Origin: Pseudoalteromonas sp. T1lg75
GTDB taxonomy: Bacteria > Pseudomonadota > Gammaproteobacteria > Enterobacterales > Alteromonadaceae
Assembly: GCF_002964705.1 (NCBI RefSeq)
Contig: NZ_PQCD01000049.1
Coordinates: 244,282-308,281, forward strand
Reading direction: 5' to 3'
Length of the DNA: 64,000 nucleotides
Numbering within the stretch: the stretch's first letter is position 1; each line of letters starts with the position of its first letter. This document shows positions 23,207-32,953 of the stretch, one piece after another. The notes under the pieces are model-generated. The model saw only the letters and a program-made list of their open reading frames with translations. It had not been told where the DNA came from and made no database searches. Position numbers and translations under genes: made by a program.

Positions 23207-24505
23207 TTATTTCTGTGGCCATCCGTTGTGATCCCGCTCCTGTGCTTGCACAGCCACTCCACCGTAATGCTTGATAAACCGGCCGTCGGGGTCGAATAAC
23301 TCGGTTTGTTTGGCAATGTTGAAATGCCGTCCTCCGCGGGGAGCGGCACCGACCCCGGCTATGTACTGCCAGTTGCCATAATTGCTGGCAACATCGTAAT
23401 CAATTAAGTGATGCTCGAAGTAGGCCGCGCCATAGCGCCAATCAAGTTCCAATTCATTGACAAAACAACTGGCGACGATTTGCCTGCCTCTGTTGGACAT
23501 CCATCCACTGGTATTGAGTTGATGCATGAGCGCATTGACCAGCTCAAACTCGGTATTGCCATGACACCAGGCCTGATAACGTTCCGGGTAAAAGCTGGTT
23601 TTTGGGGCCGTGTGGCTCATGCCTTTAAATACAAATAGCGAGCGGCCTTGCTTTAGAGCCAGCCATTGAAAATACTCTCGCCACAAGAGTTCGAAGTAGA
23701 TCCAGTAAGTCGATTCATTGGCGCCGCAGCGCTGCTCATAAGCAAGTAGGGCGCTATAGACCTGGCGAGCGCTAAGAGAGCCATTGGCCAGCCAGGGAGA
23801 GAGCCCGGTTGAGAACTTGTCGCCATGCAAAGCGTTGCGGGTTTGCTTATAAGAGCTGGCCGCTCGCGTGTGGAAATAGTCATTCAGTGCCTGGGGAGCG
23901 CTGTTATTAAACCAAGGCTCTACAAGTTCTTCACGTGAAGGCTCAAGGGGACTGGTCGGTAAATCGCAATGCATTGGTTTAGGTAAGGCGATGGGTTTTT
24001 GCAAAGTGGGTTCGATTGCCACCGAGTTTTCGGTTTTCTTGCGAAATTGGCTAAATGTCGCCGGTATATCAGACACAGTAAAAGGTAACTGCTCGGCGCT
24101 GAACAAGGTATGGTTATGGGCGTGCCAGAAGGTGAGGTGCTCCATGCGTTGCTTGAGTGTGCACACCCTGTTTATTTCCTCCCAGCCGTGCTGGAAAGCA
24201 ATGCCGATATCCGTAACTCCCTGCGTTTTTATCAGTTGGGTGAGTTGTTCAAGGCGTTCGATGTGATAAAGGGAGTGGTCGTATGCCGCTAGCTGCTTGG
24301 CTAGGTTGGCGAGTGTCGCCTGAGTGAAGATACGCACGGGCTTGGAGTAGTGCTGGTGTGGATAGGCGCCGTGTGCAGATGGAATGAACGTTCTCAGTGG
24401 GCAGTAAACAAAAAGAATCTGTCCGCAACGCGCACTCATTAGTCGCAACAGGGCATTATCTTCTACTCTGAGGTCATTGCTAAAGAGATAAAGGCCGATT
24501 CGCAT
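23207..24505 (-). CDS. DASH-type cryptochrome/photolyase
   Basis: 432 residues from the ATG at 24505 (MRIGLYLFSNDLRVEDN is the usual N-terminus; a further 17 codons upstream are open but atypical). The alpha/beta domain is followed by the FAD-binding region with WREYFQW, NTSGWMSNRGRQIVASC and DYDVASNYGNWQYIAGVG, all diagnostic of CRY-DASH. These flavoproteins repair CPDs in single-stranded DNA or act in blue-light signalling. The gene is paired with a PhrB-type photolyase downstream; the decarboxylase gene is 96 bp upstream on the same strand. Confidence 0.9.
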   Translation of the reverse strand: MRIGLYLFSNDLRVEDNALLRLMSARCGQILFVYCPLRTFIPSAHGAYPHQHYSKPVRIFTQATLANLAKQLAAYDHSLYHIERLEQLTQLIKTQGVTDIGIAFQHGWEEINRVCTLKQRMEHLTFWHAHNHTLFSAEQLPFTVSDIPATFSQFRKKTENSVAIEPTLQKPIALPKPMHCDLPTSPLEPSREELVEPWFNNSAPQALNDYFHTRAASSYKQTRNALHGDKFSTGLSPWLANGSLSARQVYSALLAYEQRCGANESTYWIYFELLWREYFQWLALKQGRSLFVFKGMSHTAPKTSFYPERYQAWCHGNTEFELVNALMHQLNTSGWMSNRGRQIVASCFVNELELDWRYGAAYFEHHLIDYDVASNYGNWQYIAGVGAAPRGGRHFNIAKQTELFDPDGRFIKHYGGVAVQAQERDHNGWPQK

Positions 24506-24600
24506 ACCGATCACAAACAAGGAATTGGAGTCGATAGATACGTATGCGAATAGCATGTGGATCTCTGCCGATGCCTCGGCAGAGATTTAATGAGTCGGGA

Positions 24601-25773
24601 TTAACCGACCTGGGCAACCATAAGTGAGGGCTGCAAGCTGATCAGGGTCGCCTTGGCGAAGAAGTTAAACTCGGTGCTGGTGGTCCAGGTATAGGCACCC
24701 ATGTTTTCGGTAAACACCAAATCCCCATCCGCTAAGGCCGGCATTAAACAGTTATCGCTGATCACATCGATGCTGTCACAGGTCGGCCCGGTTAAAACAC
24801 AGGGTTGCACATCTTCGTGTGCCAGGCTGTAAAAGCGCTGCTCGGGCTCACCATAAACTCGGCCACTAAAGGCGCCGTAGACACCATCGTTCATGTAGTA
24901 CCAGGTAGTGCCACCACGCTGACTTTGGCCCATGACGCTCATTACATGGGTCATAGCCGAAGCGACGATAAAGCGTCCAGGCTCGGCGATAAATTGCACC
25001 GTGTCTGGCCAGTTTGCCAGCGCATCACGAATTGGCGCGCAATACTCCTTGATATCGATGGGCTGTCCCGAGTAGCTTACGGGGAAACCACCGCCAATAT
25101 CCAAGGTATTCATGGCCCCTAGGCCTTCGGCAACAGCAGCTTCAAATACTTTTTTGCACTGTTCAATAGCATGAACATACTTGCCAGCATCCATGGTTTG
25201 CGAGCCAACATGAAACGACAAACCGCGCACCCGAATTCCCAACTCTTTTGCTCGGGTCAGAAGTGGCAATGCAGCTTCGACCGTGACCCCGAATTTCTTC
25301 GACAAGTCGGCGGCCGCGTCTTTATTAGGGAAGCTTAGGCGCAGCAAAAGTTCGACTTGGTCGCGATAGGGCACAAACTTATGCAGCTCATTTTCACTGT
25401 CGAACACGAAAGTCGTGCAGCCAAAGTGAAGGGCATGCTCTATGTCACTGATGCGTTTGATCGGATGCGTGTGTATTACCTGTTTAGGTGATACGCCGGC
25501 CTGAGCTACCAGGTCCACTTCGCCATTGGTGGCCAAATCAAAACAGCCTCCAAGCTCATTTAATGTGTGTACCACATCAACATGAGGTAAGGGCTTAAGG
25601 GCGTAATGTAAAGCTACATTGGGTAACGCACTGGCCAGCTGCAAATAGTTTTCACGCACCTGGTTTAGGTCAAGTACCAGTAACGGGGTGCCGTGCTGCT
25701 TAGCAAGCGCAGCGCATAAGGAAAGGTGCTCGTTGTTTGTAGCAAAAGGCTGAGCAAGGGTAGAAACCGACAT
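24601..25773 (-). CDS. Type III PLP-dependent decarboxylase (ornithine/lysine decarboxylase-like)
   Basis: 390 residues of the alanine-racemase-fold group IV decarboxylases. PLP lysine K60 is in HYALKPLP; HVGSQ (about 195-199), the GGGFPV phosphate-binding loop, EPGRF and the active-site cysteine in GPTCDSID are all present. It would produce putrescine or cadaverine; the sequence length and the short N-terminus fit the eukaryote-like ODC group seen in many proteobacteria, distinct from biodegradative SpeC/CadA. Two adjacent ATGs occur; the second (25773) has GGAG at proper distance. Preceded by an 80-bp promoter region. Confidence 0.85.
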   Translation of the reverse strand: MSVSTLAQPFATNNEHLSLCAALAKQHGTPLLVLDLNQVRENYLQLASALPNVALHYALKPLPHVDVVHTLNELGGCFDLATNGEVDLVAQAGVSPKQVIHTHPIKRISDIEHALHFGCTTFVFDSENELHKFVPYRDQVELLLRLSFPNKDAAADLSKKFGVTVEAALPLLTRAKELGIRVRGLSFHVGSQTMDAGKYVHAIEQCKKVFEAAVAEGLGAMNTLDIGGGFPVSYSGQPIDIKEYCAPIRDALANWPDTVQFIAEPGRFIVASAMTHVMSVMGQSQRGGTTWYYMNDGVYGAFSGRVYGEPEQRFYSLAHEDVQPCVLTGPTCDSIDVISDNCLMPALADGDLVFTENMGAYTWTTSTEFNFFAKATLISLQPSLMVAQVG

Positions 25774-25848
25774 CATAACTCCAAAAGTTAATTTGGATAG
25801 TTACTCTTTCGCCTTGGCAAGAAATGCTGTACTAGGATTGGCTATCTA

Positions 25849-25887
25849 ATAAAAAGTGGCGCAATAATAGCCAAATTATTGCGCCAC
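25849..25887 (-). terminator. Terminator of the DUF4382 lipoprotein gene
   Basis: Perfect 13-bp stem GTGGCGCAATAAT (25856-25868)/ATTATTGCGCCAC (25875-25887) with a 6-nt loop; on the minus strand it is followed by TTTTTATT. The unusually long perfect stem is the strongest hairpin I see in the window. Confidence 0.88.
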
Positions 25888-25930
25888 GCAAGCTAAATTT
25901 TAAAAAAATTTATCGCTTTATTTCAGCTGC

Positions 25931-26905
25931 TTATTCAGCGATATCAAAAGTAACGTTGGCGTCTTCACCCGCTACTACAGTGACGTCCTGAATAGAGTAC
26001 AGAGTAACCTCTTCATTTAGTACTTCTGCGTCATCAAGGTGTGCCGCACAGGTGTAAGCAAGCTTGTAGTTGCCCGCTGCAACGAAGCCGATCTCGAACT
26101 CGTTCATACCGGTTTCTTCGTTCATTACCACGCTAGCCGTAGCAATCGGCGCGTCGGCAGGTGAGGTTTCACCGTCTACGTAAAGGTCTTTAGGCTCAAC
26201 AACGTCACCGCTGTACAGGTAAACCGCATGACCAAAGGTACCAGTTTCTGGAGCAAGAGCGATGTTGTCAGCCTCACAGGTCTCCATCATGGCGCTTGAT
26301 ACTGTGCCTTCAATGTCTTCAACTTCGGCAAGGTTTTCAAGACGGATACCGGTAGGCTTAAGGTTCACAACTTCGCTGTTGCTAGGATCAACCAGTGATT
26401 TTTTCAGGTCGAACTCAAGAACAAATTGGTTTTCGCCTACCGCTAGGGTGAAGTCGTTGATTTGGATCTCGCCGATACCGTCGCTGTTTTTACGGTTAAC
26501 GACTAAAGGAGCCACGGTATCATCGTTATAAACGATGTGAGAAGTCATTTCGATATTGGCTTCATCACCGTTAATGATGTTGGCACGTAGCCACGCGTAT
26601 TCACCCGGTGCTACAACTTCATCGTTGATAAGACCGAATACATCGCTACCTGTGAACTCCAACAGGTTAACCATTACCGGCTCACCATCTGCAGTGCGGG
26701 TTTCGAACGTTGGGCGCTCGCCGTCTGCGGCGTTGATAATGATGCTATCGAAAGCAACCCATACTTCTTTTGCATTACTGACCGGCGCATCCGATACACC
26801 TAGGGTAAACTGAGCCGTCATTGGCTCATTGTTATCATCACTTGAACCACCACAACCTGTTAGTAAGGTAGCTGAGATGGCCGTTGCTAGTAATAGTTTG
26901 TTCAT
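25931..26905 (-). CDS. DUF4382 domain lipoprotein
   Basis: 324 residues. A lipoprotein signal peptide with lipobox LLTGC (C18) and a Gly/Ser/Asp-rich linker lead into a DUF4382 domain (about 30-190; FTLGVSDAPVSNAKEVWVAFDSI, then NLLEFTG, then YAWLRANI), followed by a second beta-rich domain (about 195-324) resembling a carboxypeptidase-regulatory or transthyretin-like fold (GNYKLAYTC, VVAGEDANVTFDI). D19-free linker residues after C18 (GGSS) favour outer-membrane sorting. Function unknown; monocistronic with its own strong terminator. Confidence 0.85.
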   Translation of the reverse strand: MNKLLLATAISATLLTGCGGSSDDNNEPMTAQFTLGVSDAPVSNAKEVWVAFDSIIINAADGERPTFETRTADGEPVMVNLLEFTGSDVFGLINDEVVAPGEYAWLRANIINGDEANIEMTSHIVYNDDTVAPLVVNRKNSDGIGEIQINDFTLAVGENQFVLEFDLKKSLVDPSNSEVVNLKPTGIRLENLAEVEDIEGTVSSAMMETCEADNIALAPETGTFGHAVYLYSGDVVEPKDLYVDGETSPADAPIATASVVMNEETGMNEFEIGFVAAGNYKLAYTCAAHLDDAEVLNEEVTLYSIQDVTVVAGEDANVTFDIAE

Positions 26906-26966
26906 AGTTATTGATTCCCTTTGTTTGCAGTATCTTCGAGCTTAACAAACTTGCCTGAACAGACAT

Positions 26967-27560
26967 TTAACAAGCATTGGTCAATGATTGATAAATATGC
27001 TGAAAATGCCGTTTGTGCTGCTCAAAAAGGTACTGTCTCAGTTCTCTTTTATTCTCATTGGCGACAAAAGTGACGGCAACAAAGTTATCTTGCTGCCGGG
27101 TCTTTTTAAGCTTTATCGGTAGAGCATCATACTGAGGCAAAATAAGCTTCGCCATCGCACTTTGAGGTGGATTTTCAAGGGAAGTGATGTCTATTACGGC
27201 ACCGGTTGAGGATAAAGAGCGTACCGGCCAAAGCTGGCCTTTTTGGTCTTTCAGGGTAATGTCGCTGGGGTTATCGAAGCGCCAACTGCGGTGGATCCCC
27301 TGAGCTTCAAAGATCTCTGGGGCACCGAGCTGTGGCTGAATGTCGTTATTCTCGGTGAGGTTGAGACTAAGGGGAAACCAAAGCTCAAAATGACCGACTT
27401 CTGCGAGCATATACAAGCCCGGGTTATCAAATAAGGGCGCGACATAGTCGGGGAGCGTGGAGCGCAAAGACAGGCCAGCCCCGCCTAGGTTGTCATTATC
27501 TAATGGCTTCTCACTGAACAACTGTTGAAAGAAGGCCACTTCTTGATCCGTAAACTCCAT
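26967..27560 (-). CDS. Conserved hypothetical protein, possibly PilZ-like
   Basis: 197 residues from the ATG at 27560, which has AGAGGA 8 nt upstream; a GTG six codons earlier precedes that site. The N-terminal half is beta-rich (LYMLAEVGHFELWFPLSL); the second half has an arrangement loosely like a PilZ domain: RSWRFDNPSDI, then PVRSLSSTGAVIDI where the SxxG motif is expected, then a final helix. The first Arg motif is imperfect, so c-di-GMP binding is only a possibility. Confidence 0.6.
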   Translation of the reverse strand: MEFTDQEVAFFQQLFSEKPLDNDNLGGAGLSLRSTLPDYVAPLFDNPGLYMLAEVGHFELWFPLSLNLTENNDIQPQLGAPEIFEAQGIHRSWRFDNPSDITLKDQKGQLWPVRSLSSTGAVIDITSLENPPQSAMAKLILPQYDALPIKLKKTRQQDNFVAVTFVANENKRELRQYLFEQHKRHFQHIYQSLTNAC

Positions 27561-27734
27561 GGATTTTCCTCTGCGCACCGATTACGACTGTTAACAAAAA
27601 GATGCAAATGCTGGCGCAATGTAGCAAAATAGTACCAATGTTTAAAGATTAAACAAGCATATAGCCGCACTAAAGTGCGCGGTTGAAATAAGTGTAGGGG
27701 GTCGTAGGGATTGTGACAACTGTGTGTCTATAAT

Positions 27735-27768
27735 AGGCACGGCACTTGCATTGCACAAGGCCGTGCTG
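27735..27768 (-). terminator. Hairpin downstream of lipA
   Basis: GCACGGC (27737-27743)/GCCGTGC (27760-27766) stem extended by CTTG/CAAG with one bulged A. It lies just after the lipA stop on the minus strand but lacks a strong T run, so its strength as a terminator is uncertain. Confidence 0.4.
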
Positions 27769-27775
27769 CAATGGA

Positions 27776-28744
27776 TTACTTAACTTCTTTACCCGCCGCT
27801 TGCTGGTCGGCATGGTAGCTGGAGCGTACGAAAGGTCCGCAGGCAGCATGAGAAAAGCCAATCTCGTCGGCATATTCTTTCAGGGCATCGAACTCTTCGG
27901 GTGGCACATAGCGCTTAACCGCAAGGTGGTGCTTCGAAGGCTGCAGATACTGACCCACGGTCAACATGTCGACATTGTGCTCACGTAAATCGCGTAACAC
28001 TTCTTCGATTTCACTCATTTCTTCGCCCAAGCCCACCATTAGGCCTGACTTAGTGCGCACTTCTGGGTGAGCTGCTTTAAAGCGACGTAGTAGCTCCAAA
28101 GACCATTTATAATCGGCCCCCGGACGCGCGAGTTTATACAAACGCGGTGCGGTTTCCAGGTTGTGGTTAAATACGTCCGGTGGTGTTTCGCTTAGAATTT
28201 CAAGCGCACGTTCCATGCGGCCACGAAAGTCCGGCACCAGGATCTCAATGGTAATGCCTGGATTGTGTTTACGAATTTCACGAATACAGTCGGCAAAGTG
28301 CTGTGCACCACCGTCACGCAAGTCATCGCGGTCAACCGAGGTGATCACCACATAGCTTAACTTCATGTCTTTAATGGTGAGCGCCAGTTTTTCTGGCTCT
28401 GCGGCATCGGGCTTGAGTGGACGACCGTGCGCCACATCGCAAAACGGGCAACGGCGGGTACAAATTGCACCCAAGATCATAAAGGTCGCCGTACCATGGT
28501 TAAAACACTCGGATAGGTTAGGGCAGCTCGCCTCTTCACACACCGAATGCAGGCCATGTTTACGCATAGCTTGTTTAATGCCATCAATGCGTTCGTTTGA
28601 CTTAGGCAAACGGATTTTCAGCCATTGTGGCTTGCGCAGCATTTCTTCTTTTTCCGTCGGCAAAACCTTTACCGGGATCAATGCCATTTTTTCCGCGTCA
28701 CGAAGCTTTACGCCTGGCTCCATACGTACAGATGATTTTGTCAT
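27776..28744 (-). CDS. lipA: Lipoyl synthase
   Basis: A 322-residue radical-SAM enzyme inserting sulfur at C6 and C8 of protein-bound octanoate. The auxiliary cluster ligands are C69, C74 and C80 ([12 protein letters not shown]); the radical-SAM cluster is C95-x3-C99-x2-C102 (CTRRCPFC). The C-terminal RSSYHA motif supplies the serine ligand. The ATG overlaps the lipB stop (TAATG). Last gene of the long leuS-to-lipA series. Confidence 0.97.
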   Translation of the reverse strand: MTKSSVRMEPGVKLRDAEKMALIPVKVLPTEKEEMLRKPQWLKIRLPKSNERIDGIKQAMRKHGLHSVCEEASCPNLSECFNHGTATFMILGAICTRRCPFCDVAHGRPLKPDAAEPEKLALTIKDMKLSYVVITSVDRDDLRDGGAQHFADCIREIRKHNPGITIEILVPDFRGRMERALEILSETPPDVFNHNLETAPRLYKLARPGADYKWSLELLRRFKAAHPEVRTKSGLMVGLGEEMSEIEEVLRDLREHNVDMLTVGQYLQPSKHHLAVKRYVPPEEFDALKEYADEIGFSHAACGPFVRSSYHADQQAAGKEVK

Positions 28745-29388
28745 TATTTCGCTAAACCTTGTTGGTACTCAACCTCTGCCGGGTTGAGTCGTTTAATTAA
28801 TTGCTGCACCAGCCCTTGTCCGGCGCTCTCTACGCTTTGTGGACCGCCTAAGTCTTTACATTGCACCATTTGCAGGCCGGCGTAACCACAGGGGTTAATG
28901 CGCAGAAACGGGCCTAAATCCATATCGACATTTAAGGCGAGACCGTGGAAGGAACAGCCGCGGCGTACGCGCAGGCCTAACGAGGCAACTTTTGCTTCAT
29001 TCACGTAGACACCCGGGGCATCTTTTTTGGCATAGGCTTCGACGCCATATTCTTTCAGGCTATCGATAATGCTTTCTTCCAGCCAGGTTACCAGCTCACG
29101 AACGCCAATTTTTAGACGACGTAAGTTAAACAGGACATAGAGCATTTGTTGACCTGGGCCGTGATAGGTTACCTGACCACCGCGGTCGACCTGAACCACA
29201 GGAATATCACCTGGCATCAGCAGGTGTTCTTCTTTACCGGCCTGACCTTGGGTAAAAACGGGATCGTGTTCGACCAGCCAAATTTCATCGGCGCTTTGCT
29301 CATCGCGCTGGTCGGTATAGTCCTGCATGGCATGCCAAATGGGCATGTATTCCTGGCGTCCTAGCTGGCGAACAATTAGATTACTCAC
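28744..29388 (-). CDS. lipB: Octanoyl-ACP:protein N-octanoyltransferase
   Basis: Transfers octanoate from ACP to lipoyl domains. Catalytic residues lie in NPCGYAG (Cys) and EAKVASLG (Lys); [15 protein letters not shown] and [12 protein letters not shown] are the conserved substrate motifs. The GTG at 29388 gives 214 residues, matching the normal length and the usual VxRQLG N-terminus, with GAGGA about 10 nt upstream. An ATG 15 codons earlier (29433) would overlap ybeD and add an atypical extension. Confidence 0.93.
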   Translation of the reverse strand: MSNLIVRQLGRQEYMPIWHAMQDYTDQRDEQSADEIWLVEHDPVFTQGQAGKEEHLLMPGDIPVVQVDRGGQVTYHGPGQQMLYVLFNLRRLKIGVRELVTWLEESIIDSLKEYGVEAYAKKDAPGVYVNEAKVASLGLRVRRGCSFHGLALNVDMDLGPFLRINPCGYAGLQMVQCKDLGGPQSVESAGQGLVQQLIKRLNPAEVEYQQGLAK

Positions 29389-29413
29389 TATCTGGGTGTC
29401 CTCGGTAGTGCCA

Positions 29414-29692
29414 TTAGAGCACGTAGCGGACATGCTCAAGGCTGCCCAGCTCAGTGTAGATAATTTCGATATGTTCTTTCGATGTTACGGTTGCAATCAA
29501 GGTGACCGACTCGTAGTTACCCTTGCTACTAGGCTTGGTTCTTGGTGCGTAGTCGCCCGGAGCATGTTCTTGCATAACTGTAAGTACTTGCTCAGTTAAT
29601 TCTACGTTAGCAAGGCCCATTACCTTAAAGGTAAATGGACAAGGAAACTCTAGAAATTCATCAAACTTGGTGTTTTTAACCGGCTTGACCAT
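29414..29692 (-). CDS. ybeD: YbeD/DUF493 family protein
   Basis: 92 residues of the small ACT-like YbeD fold ([11 protein letters not shown], then [19 protein letters not shown], then [14 protein letters not shown]). Role unknown; conserved just upstream of lipB in gammaproteobacteria, as here. It has its own start after the dacA terminator. Confidence 0.93.
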   Translation of the reverse strand: MVKPVKNTKFDEFLEFPCPFTFKVMGLANVELTEQVLTVMQEHAPGDYAPRTKPSSKGNYESVTLIATVTSKEHIEIIYTELGSLEHVRYVL

Positions 29693-29781
29693 AATGCTTG
29701 ACCCTCATTAACAACACAGGACGCAGACAAACTAATGGGTTCATTAGTTCTTAATGGGGCATATTCTAGCATTTTTTAGCG

Positions 29782-29809
29782 CAAAAAAAACGCCCCTCAA
29801 TAGGGGCGC
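29782..29809 (-). terminator. dacA terminator
   Basis: On the minus strand, stem CGCCCCT/AGGGGCG with a 4-nt loop, followed by eight T. It separates dacA from ybeD-lipB-lipA. Confidence 0.9.
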
Positions 29810-29846
29810 TTATTCTGGATTAGGCCAGCTGTAAGTATATTTCTAC

Positions 29847-31010
29847 TTACTCAATGATTTGCAAGCGTAAGTAATCGTAGATCTTGCTGAAAAAACCACC
29901 TTCTTCAACGCTTTCCAGCGTTACCAGTGGGTAGCTGGCAATGTCTTCACCGGCCAGCTGCAGGTATAAGGTACCTACCTTAGTGCCTTTAGCCAGAGGC
30001 GCTTCCAATGTGCTATCTAGCTCAAAATTCGCTTCCAGGTTCTTTTGCTGACCACGAGGGATGGTGATCGGCGTATCTTCTAAAATACCCAGAGAAACCA
30101 TTTCCTTATCGCCCATCCAAATACGCTGGTCGGCAAATTTATCACCGGCTTGGTACGGAGTAATGGTTTCAAAAAAGCGGAAGCCATAGTTAAGTAGTTT
30201 TTTGCTTTCTACCTTACGGGCACGCTCTGAGCTGGTACCCATGACCACGGCGATTAAGCGCATATCGCCCTTGGTTGCAGAAGACACCAGGCTGTATCCG
30301 GCATCATCGGTGTGACCGGTTTTAATACCGTCAACGTCCAGGCCCTGATCCCAAAGCAAGCTGTTACGGTTGAACTGCTTGATGCCGTTATAGGTAAAGT
30401 CTTTTTCTTTATAGAGTGCGTATTCTTCAGGTACGTCACGAATCAACGCGGCACCTAAGGTCGCCATATCGCGCGGTGTGGTGTAATGCTCGTTGGTATC
30501 TAGGCCGTGGCTGTTAATAAAGTGACTGTTGCTCATGCCCAGCTTCTGCGCGTGCGCATTCATTAAATCGGCAAACGCCGATTCGCTGCCGGCAATGTGC
30601 TCGGCCATGGCCACACAGGCATCGTTACCCGATTGGATAATGATACCGCGGTTTAGGTCTTCAACGCTGACCTGTTTACCCACCTCGATAAACATTTTCG
30701 ATGATTCGGGGAAGTTCTTCGCCCAGGCATTTTCACTCACCGTCACCATGTCGGTGGGGGCGATGTTACCCGCAGCGATTTCTGTACCAATCACATAGCT
30801 GGTCATCATTTTGGTTAAACTGGCCGGTGCCAGTTTGGTATCGGCTTCGCCCTCGGCGATCACCTTGCCCGTGGTGAAGTCCACCAGGAAATAACCCTTG
30901 GCATTAACCTCAGGAGGGGCGGGAATAATTTGGGCATTAGCAGTAAAAACGGCGCTAGCACATAGCAGTCCACTTAAGCCTTTTAGAAGAGAGTGTTTAA
31001 TTGATTTCAT
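29847..31010 (-). CDS. dacA: D-alanyl-D-alanine carboxypeptidase (PBP5/6)
   Basis: A 387-residue periplasmic low-molecular-weight penicillin-binding protein. Signal peptide 1-26; active-site S64-L-T-K67, S127-G-N and K230-T-G motifs; a beta-sandwich C-terminal domain (about 285-370); and a C-terminal amphipathic helix (FFSKIYDYLRLQIIE) for membrane attachment. It trims the fifth residue of peptidoglycan stem peptides. Confidence 0.96.
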   Translation of the reverse strand: MKSIKHSLLKGLSGLLCASAVFTANAQIIPAPPEVNAKGYFLVDFTTGKVIAEGEADTKLAPASLTKMMTSYVIGTEIAAGNIAPTDMVTVSENAWAKNFPESSKMFIEVGKQVSVEDLNRGIIIQSGNDACVAMAEHIAGSESAFADLMNAHAQKLGMSNSHFINSHGLDTNEHYTTPRDMATLGAALIRDVPEEYALYKEKDFTYNGIKQFNRNSLLWDQGLDVDGIKTGHTDDAGYSLVSSATKGDMRLIAVVMGTSSERARKVESKKLLNYGFRFFETITPYQAGDKFADQRIWMGDKEMVSLGILEDTPITIPRGQQKNLEANFELDSTLEAPLAKGTKVGTLYLQLAGEDIASYPLVTLESVEEGGFFSKIYDYLRLQIIE

Positions 31011-31058
31011 TATGCTTGTTTAATCTGTTTTGGGTGAAAATGCGATTAGGGTGTTATC

Positions 31059-31850
31059 TTAAAGGGCTTGGTCGTCATAAAGCAAGAAAGCTTGGGCAAA
31101 CCGACTGCTTTTTAATTGCTCTAATAACGTTTTAGCCTGTTGCTCGTCGCTTATAGGACCTAAGCGGAGGCGAAAAATTCCATCTTTTTGCTGTTTTATA
31201 TGGGTCGGCACCTGATAATCCTGCTCTAGCTGTAGTGCCAGCGCCTGAATATTTGCCAATTTTGACCCGGCAGCAACCTGTATGTATTTAGTGCGAGGCT
31301 TAGCGTCGGCTAGGGTAACGGCTTCGAGCTTAACCTTGGCTGTACCCTTTAAATGATAACCTAGTTTATACGCGGCAGCGTAGGATAAATCTATGATGCG
31401 GTCTGCGTGGAAGGGGCCGCGATCGTTAACCCGCACCACCACGCTTTGGCCGTTGTCGACATTAGTGACGCGCACAAAGCTGGGTAAGGGCAGGGTTTTA
31501 TGGGCTGCGGTCATGGCAAACATATCGTACACCTCGCCGTTGGAAGTGTGATAGCCGTGAAACTTGCGTCCGTACCAGGAGGCGATACCAGTTTGGGTGA
31601 AGCCGGTTTCATCAAAAATGGGCACATACTGCTTGCCTCTGACCTGATAGGGACGATTTGCCGCAGCACTTTTTGCTTCATCGGTCACCACCGCATCTTG
31701 TAGTTCCATATCGGTGGGGTGGCGCAGAGGCGCGGCATCATGCTCCATCTGGTAGCGACCCGCCTGGCCATTGCCTGGGGTTCCTTTGGGTGAACTACAG
31801 GCGGTAACAATAAGACTGATTAAAACGATAAAAAGCGCGCGCAAGGCCAT
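31059..31850 (-). CDS. rlpA: RlpA septal lytic-transglycosylase-family lipoprotein
   Basis: 263 residues. Lipobox VTAC (C18); a double-psi beta-barrel domain (about 85-180) with ASWYGRKFHG and VNDRGPF, whose His/Asp residues are those of the catalytic RlpA family; and a C-terminal SPOR domain (about 185-255) that binds denuded glycan at the septum. One-base overlap with mrdB upstream. Confidence 0.94.
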   Translation of the reverse strand: MALRALFIVLISLIVTACSSPKGTPGNGQAGRYQMEHDAAPLRHPTDMELQDAVVTDEAKSAAANRPYQVRGKQYVPIFDETGFTQTGIASWYGRKFHGYHTSNGEVYDMFAMTAAHKTLPLPSFVRVTNVDNGQSVVVRVNDRGPFHADRIIDLSYAAAYKLGYHLKGTAKVKLEAVTLADAKPRTKYIQVAAGSKLANIQALALQLEQDYQVPTHIKQQKDGIFRLRLGPISDEQQAKTLLEQLKSSRFAQAFLLYDDQAL

Positions 31851-32953
31851 TATTTATTTAACATCCGTTTTTCGGTGGCGATACTCATTATGATGCCAAA
31901 GCCTGCGAGCAGTGTCACCATAGATGTGCCCCCGTAGCTGATCAATGGCAGGGGAACACCCACCACGGGCAATAAGCCAGATACCATGCCGATATTCACA
32001 AAGACATAGACGAAGAAGGTCAGGGTGAGGGCGCCGGCCAATAACTTTCCGAAAGCTTCTTGAGCATTTACAGCGATATAGAGACCGCGAGCGATAATAA
32101 AGAGGTAGACACCGAGCAGGAATAACACCCCAATCAGGCCAAATTCTTCGCTCAGCACCGAGAAAATAAAGTCGGTGTGGCGCTCGGGTAAGAACTCCAA
32201 CTGTGACTGCGTACCCTGCAACCAGCCCTTGCCTTCAATGCCACCGGAACCGATGGCGATTTTCGATTGAATAATATGGTAACCGGAGCCTAAGGGGTCG
32301 CTTTCCGGATTGAGGAAGGTAAGCACCCGCTGTTTTTGATAGGCGTGCATGCCGTAGTGCCAAAACAGTGGCGCACCGGCACCCACCAATACGGCTAATG
32401 AGCCGATCAGGCGCCAACTGACGCCGGCTAAAAACAGCACAAAGATGCCTGAGCTGGCGATCAGAATCGAGGTCCCTAAATCCGGTTGCTCCTTGATAAG
32501 CAAGGTGGGCACCATAACAATCACTAAGCCGATAAAGAGGTTGCTTAATTTCGGTGGTAAATGGTTGCGGCCTATATACCAGGCAACACACATGGGCACG
32601 GCTAACTTCATGATTTCCGAGGGTTGAAAGCGAATGCCTATGTTAAGCCAGCGTTGCGCGCCTTTGGAGCTGACCCCGACAAAGAGCACGGCAACCAACA
32701 TTAACGTGCCCACCAGATACACAGGGATCACCACTCGTTTGAGGGTGCTCGGCGAGACCTGGGCACAGAGCAACATAGCAATAATGGCGCCACCCATGCG
32801 CGTACTGTGGCGCATCATCATACCCGTATCCTGGCCACTGGCGCTGTAAACTATGGCCAGACTGCCAATCATCATGGCCAGCAGTGCTAAAAAGAGTGGC
32901 AGGTCAATATGCACACGTTGCCAAATTGACACCTTGCTGGTTACCGGAGTCAT
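31850..32953 (-). CDS. mrdB: Rod-shape SEDS glycosyltransferase RodA
   Basis: A 367-residue polytopic membrane protein with about ten spans; SEDS signatures GAQRWL, QPSEIMKLA, KEQPDLGTSI and LPLISYGGTSM are present. It polymerises lipid II together with PBP2. It overlaps mrdA by 4 nt. Confidence 0.96.
   Translation of the reverse strand: MTPVTSKVSIWQRVHIDLPLFLALLAMMIGSLAIVYSASGQDTGMMMRHSTRMGGAIIAMLLCAQVSPSTLKRVVIPVYLVGTLMLVAVLFVGVSSKGAQRWLNIGIRFQPSEIMKLAVPMCVAWYIGRNHLPPKLSNLFIGLVIVMVPTLLIKEQPDLGTSILIASSGIFVLFLAGVSWRLIGSLAVLVGAGAPLFWHYGMHAYQKQRVLTFLNPESDPLGSGYHIIQSKIAIGSGGIEGKGWLQGTQSQLEFLPERHTDFIFSVLSEEFGLIGVLFLLGVYLFIIARGLYIAVNAQEAFGKLLAGALTLTFFVYVFVNIGMVSGLLPVVGVPLPLISYGGTSMVTLLAGFGIIMSIATEKRMLNK

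Noticed and set aside
23194..23349. N-terminal extension of the PhrB-type photolyase by 52 codons
   Set aside because: It would overlap the DASH cryptochrome gene and has no family similarity; the typical N-terminus begins at the ATG at 23193.
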